Virus record (IMG/VR): IMGVR_UViG_3300030382_003949
Coordinates: 1 to 50,748 of that record
Direction: 5' to 3' (one strand)
Length of the DNA stretch: 50,748 nucleotides
Source: a virus
In this document: in pieces, positions 49,271 through 50,748 of the stretch
Position numbering within the stretch: position 1 is the first letter of the stretch
How the letters are laid out: each line of letters begins with the position of its first letter
Notes under the pieces: model-generated
The model's input: the letters and a program-made list of their open reading frames with translations, nothing else
Database searches by the model: none
What the model was told of the DNA's origin: nothing
Translations under genes and position numbers: made by a program

Positions 49271-50623
49271 ATGGCAACATATAGTGCTGGCAGTTTATCG
49301 GCTGGTGGATCAAGAACTCCGGGTACCTCTGCAACTGATTTTCACACAAGACGATTATTCGACTTCAGTGATAGAGTTTCAGAATTATCCCCGGAAGAGT
49401 CTCCATTTTTCGTATATCTGTCGAGAGTGGCAAAAGTTCCCACTTCAGATTCTCAGTTTCGATTTTTAGAAGATAGAACTAAAGTATCAATTACCGATAG
49501 GGCTTTCTTGGCTCAGGCAGCCGTTACGGTTGCTGCAGCCGGTAGTTCAACGTCGATAACGTTTGATACGACAGGAGGGGCTAACGTCGCATGGCTTATC
49601 CCCGGTATGGTAGTTTCTATTGGAGAAGACGACGATTCAACGTCTCAGCCTGAATGGTGTACTGTTCGGTTGGATAGTGTTGTTCAGACGTCTTCTACCG
49701 TAACGACAGTATCAGCAACTACTATTGCTGCAGCCAATGCTTCTACAACGGCTGTAGACGACAATACGAAGTGCACTGTTATCGGAACTGCATTTGAAGA
49801 AGGTTCTGGAGCTCCAGACGTTTGGTCTCAAAAGCTTGATCACGATTATGGATATTGTCAGATATTCAAAACGGCTGCTGAAATGTCGAATACGGCTAGG
49901 GCAACTGTTTATCGTGGATATGCCGATGAGTGGCAACGTATCTGGAACTTAAAACTTAGGGAACATAAGATCGATATTGAGCGGGCTATGCTTTTTGGTA
50001 TGCGCGGCAGTCAGAACAGTATTAACTATACTGACGGTATTGCAGGGCATATTATTGCAAATTCACAGTCTCAGGCAGTGTTGGATGGTAGTCAAATGTC
50101 CTATACGGAAGATAAGGCTTACCTAAAATCCAATACGGCAGCTCAATGGACTTATGATGACCTTCTTTCTGATTTCGAAGTTATATTCGACCCGGCAAGG
50201 GGTGGAAGTTCGGCAAAACTGGCCTTGGCCAGTCTTCCGGTCATTTCACACTTTAACAAACTGGGTGGTTTTGTTGATGCTTCCATGGCTGCAGCAAGTG
50301 ATGGAACGTCATTGTATAACTTTGAAAGAAGTAAGGGTTCATTCGGACATCGTATAACTCGGATAGAAACCGTTCATGGTGAAGTTTCGCTTGTCAAAGA
50401 ACCTCTTTTCAGGGGTATGGCAGCAGGTTTCCTGTGTATGGTCGATCTAGATCACGTATCCTACCGGCCTTTGGTTGGTAATGGTATTAACCGAGATACT
50501 TCAATCCAAACTAACGTTCAGGCAGCAGATGAAGATTTGCGGAAAGACATGATCCTCACGGAAGCAGGTCTTGAAGTTGGTCTTCCTGAAACTCATGCCT
50601 TGATTAATTTGGAGGGTGTCTAA
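49271..50623 (+). CDS. Major capsid protein, SU10/DUF5309-like, 450 aa
   Basis: After an AAGGAG site, the protein has a disordered Ala/Ser/Thr-rich start and a capsid-type core. The segment YCQIFKTAAEMSNTARATVY with the following helix LREHKIDIERAMLFGMRGS is, from memory, typical of DUF5309/SU10-like head proteins, an HK97-fold group of podovirus-like phages. An insertion at about residues 80-150 is rich in Val, Thr and Ala and beta-like. It is directly followed by a small virion gene, one base away, and preceded by a scaffold gene. Confidence 0.82.
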   Translation: MATYSAGSLSAGGSRTPGTSATDFHTRRLFDFSDRVSELSPEESPFFVYLSRVAKVPTSDSQFRFLEDRTKVSITDRAFLAQAAVTVAAAGSSTSITFDTTGGANVAWLIPGMVVSIGEDDDSTSQPEWCTVRLDSVVQTSSTVTTVSATTIAAANASTTAVDDNTKCTVIGTAFEEGSGAPDVWSQKLDHDYGYCQIFKTAAEMSNTARATVYRGYADEWQRIWNLKLREHKIDIERAMLFGMRGSQNSINYTDGIAGHIIANSQSQAVLDGSQMSYTEDKAYLKSNTAAQWTYDDLLSDFEVIFDPARGGSSAKLALASLPVISHFNKLGGFVDASMAAASDGTSLYNFERSKGSFGHRITRIETVHGEVSLVKEPLFRGMAAGFLCMVDLDHVSYRPLVGNGINRDTSIQTNVQAADEDLRKDMILTEAGLEVGLPETHALINLEGV

Positions 50624-50624
50624 G

Positions 50625-50748
50625 ATGAGAAGTGATTATCTAAATCAAAATAGCGGTCAAACAGCCGGATTTAAAAAGAAAGTTGAAGAAATAAAAGTAG
50701 CTCGTACACTAACTAATGATGATAGTGGAAAAGTATTTACTCTTTCTT
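50625..50748 (+). CDS. 5' part of small virion protein (continues at base 1)
   Basis: ATG at 50625, one base after the capsid stop. The reading frame continues through the 77-base overlap and, on the circle, to the stop at 386-388. The start of the product is polar and basic (MRSDYLNQNSGQTAGFKKKV). See the entry at 1-388 for the rest of the description. Confidence 0.85.
   Translation, partial: MRSDYLNQNSGQTAGFKKKVEEIKVARTLTNDDSGKVFTLS
50672..50748. repeat. 77-bp end overlap identical to bases 1-77
   Basis: Bases 50672-50748 equal bases 1-77 without a mismatch. This shows that the contig closes into a circle. A 77-base overlap is the size of a common assembler k-mer, so it is more likely an assembly overlap than a biological terminal repeat; it also lies inside a coding sequence. 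Confidence 0.95.

Overview
The window is a complete or near-complete genome of a tailed double-stranded DNA bacteriophage. The first 77 bases are repeated exactly as the last 77, and one gene reads straight across the join, so the contig is a circle of about 50,671 bp. Terminase (both subunits), portal, scaffold, major capsid protein, fibre, endolysin and DnaB helicase are recognisable from motifs. I see no tape measure, sheath, long tail tube genes, integrase or repressor. There are several very large glycine-rich or polyvalent virion proteins instead. This suggests a lytic podovirus-like phage with a capsid of the SU10/DUF5309 type. Many small proteins look like those of uncultured marine phages, but this is recall rather than a search. 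The host cannot be named from the sequence, and the DNA looks AT-rich.

Layout. Two convergent arms leave a divergent AT-rich control region (42100-42528) and meet at a small hairpin near 27290. The plus arm runs from 42529 across the join to 27271. It holds small Cys-rich proteins, a metallophosphoesterase, terminase small and large subunits, portal, scaffold, capsid, small virion proteins, an adaptor-like protein with a long repeat domain, a YadA-head-like fibre, a lysis cluster (lipoprotein, three one-TM coiled-coil proteins, an EndoT5-type peptidase) and then about 16 kb of large structural or ejected proteins ending in an 813-aa protein with a HEXXH motif.

The minus arm (42099 down to 27318) is early and replicative. 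Transcribed first are small unknown and one-TM proteins, then a MoxR/CobS-like AAA+ ATPase with an overlapping VWA-domain partner, and a ParB-like protein. After a near-perfect 36-bp palindrome come a Cas4/RecB-like nuclease with four candidate Fe-S cysteines, a Rad52/Sak-like annealing protein, a DUF669-like protein, DnaB, resolvase-like and PD-(D/E)XK nucleases, a DNA methyltransferase and an SSB-like protein. No DNA polymerase or primase is recognisable, so replication probably borrows the host polymerase around the phage helicase and recombination set.

The most unusual features are non-coding. One is a related pyrimidine-loop hairpin family (29290-29347, 35873-35923, and possibly 42280-42305); the first two lie just upstream of start codons that lack a Shine-Dalgarno. 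A second is a GGCTATAG-type palindrome or repeat beside TA tracts at two promoter-like places (34319-34382 and 42370-42430). A third is a structured 185-nt leader before the AAA+ gene that contains a single CRISPR-repeat-like sequence.
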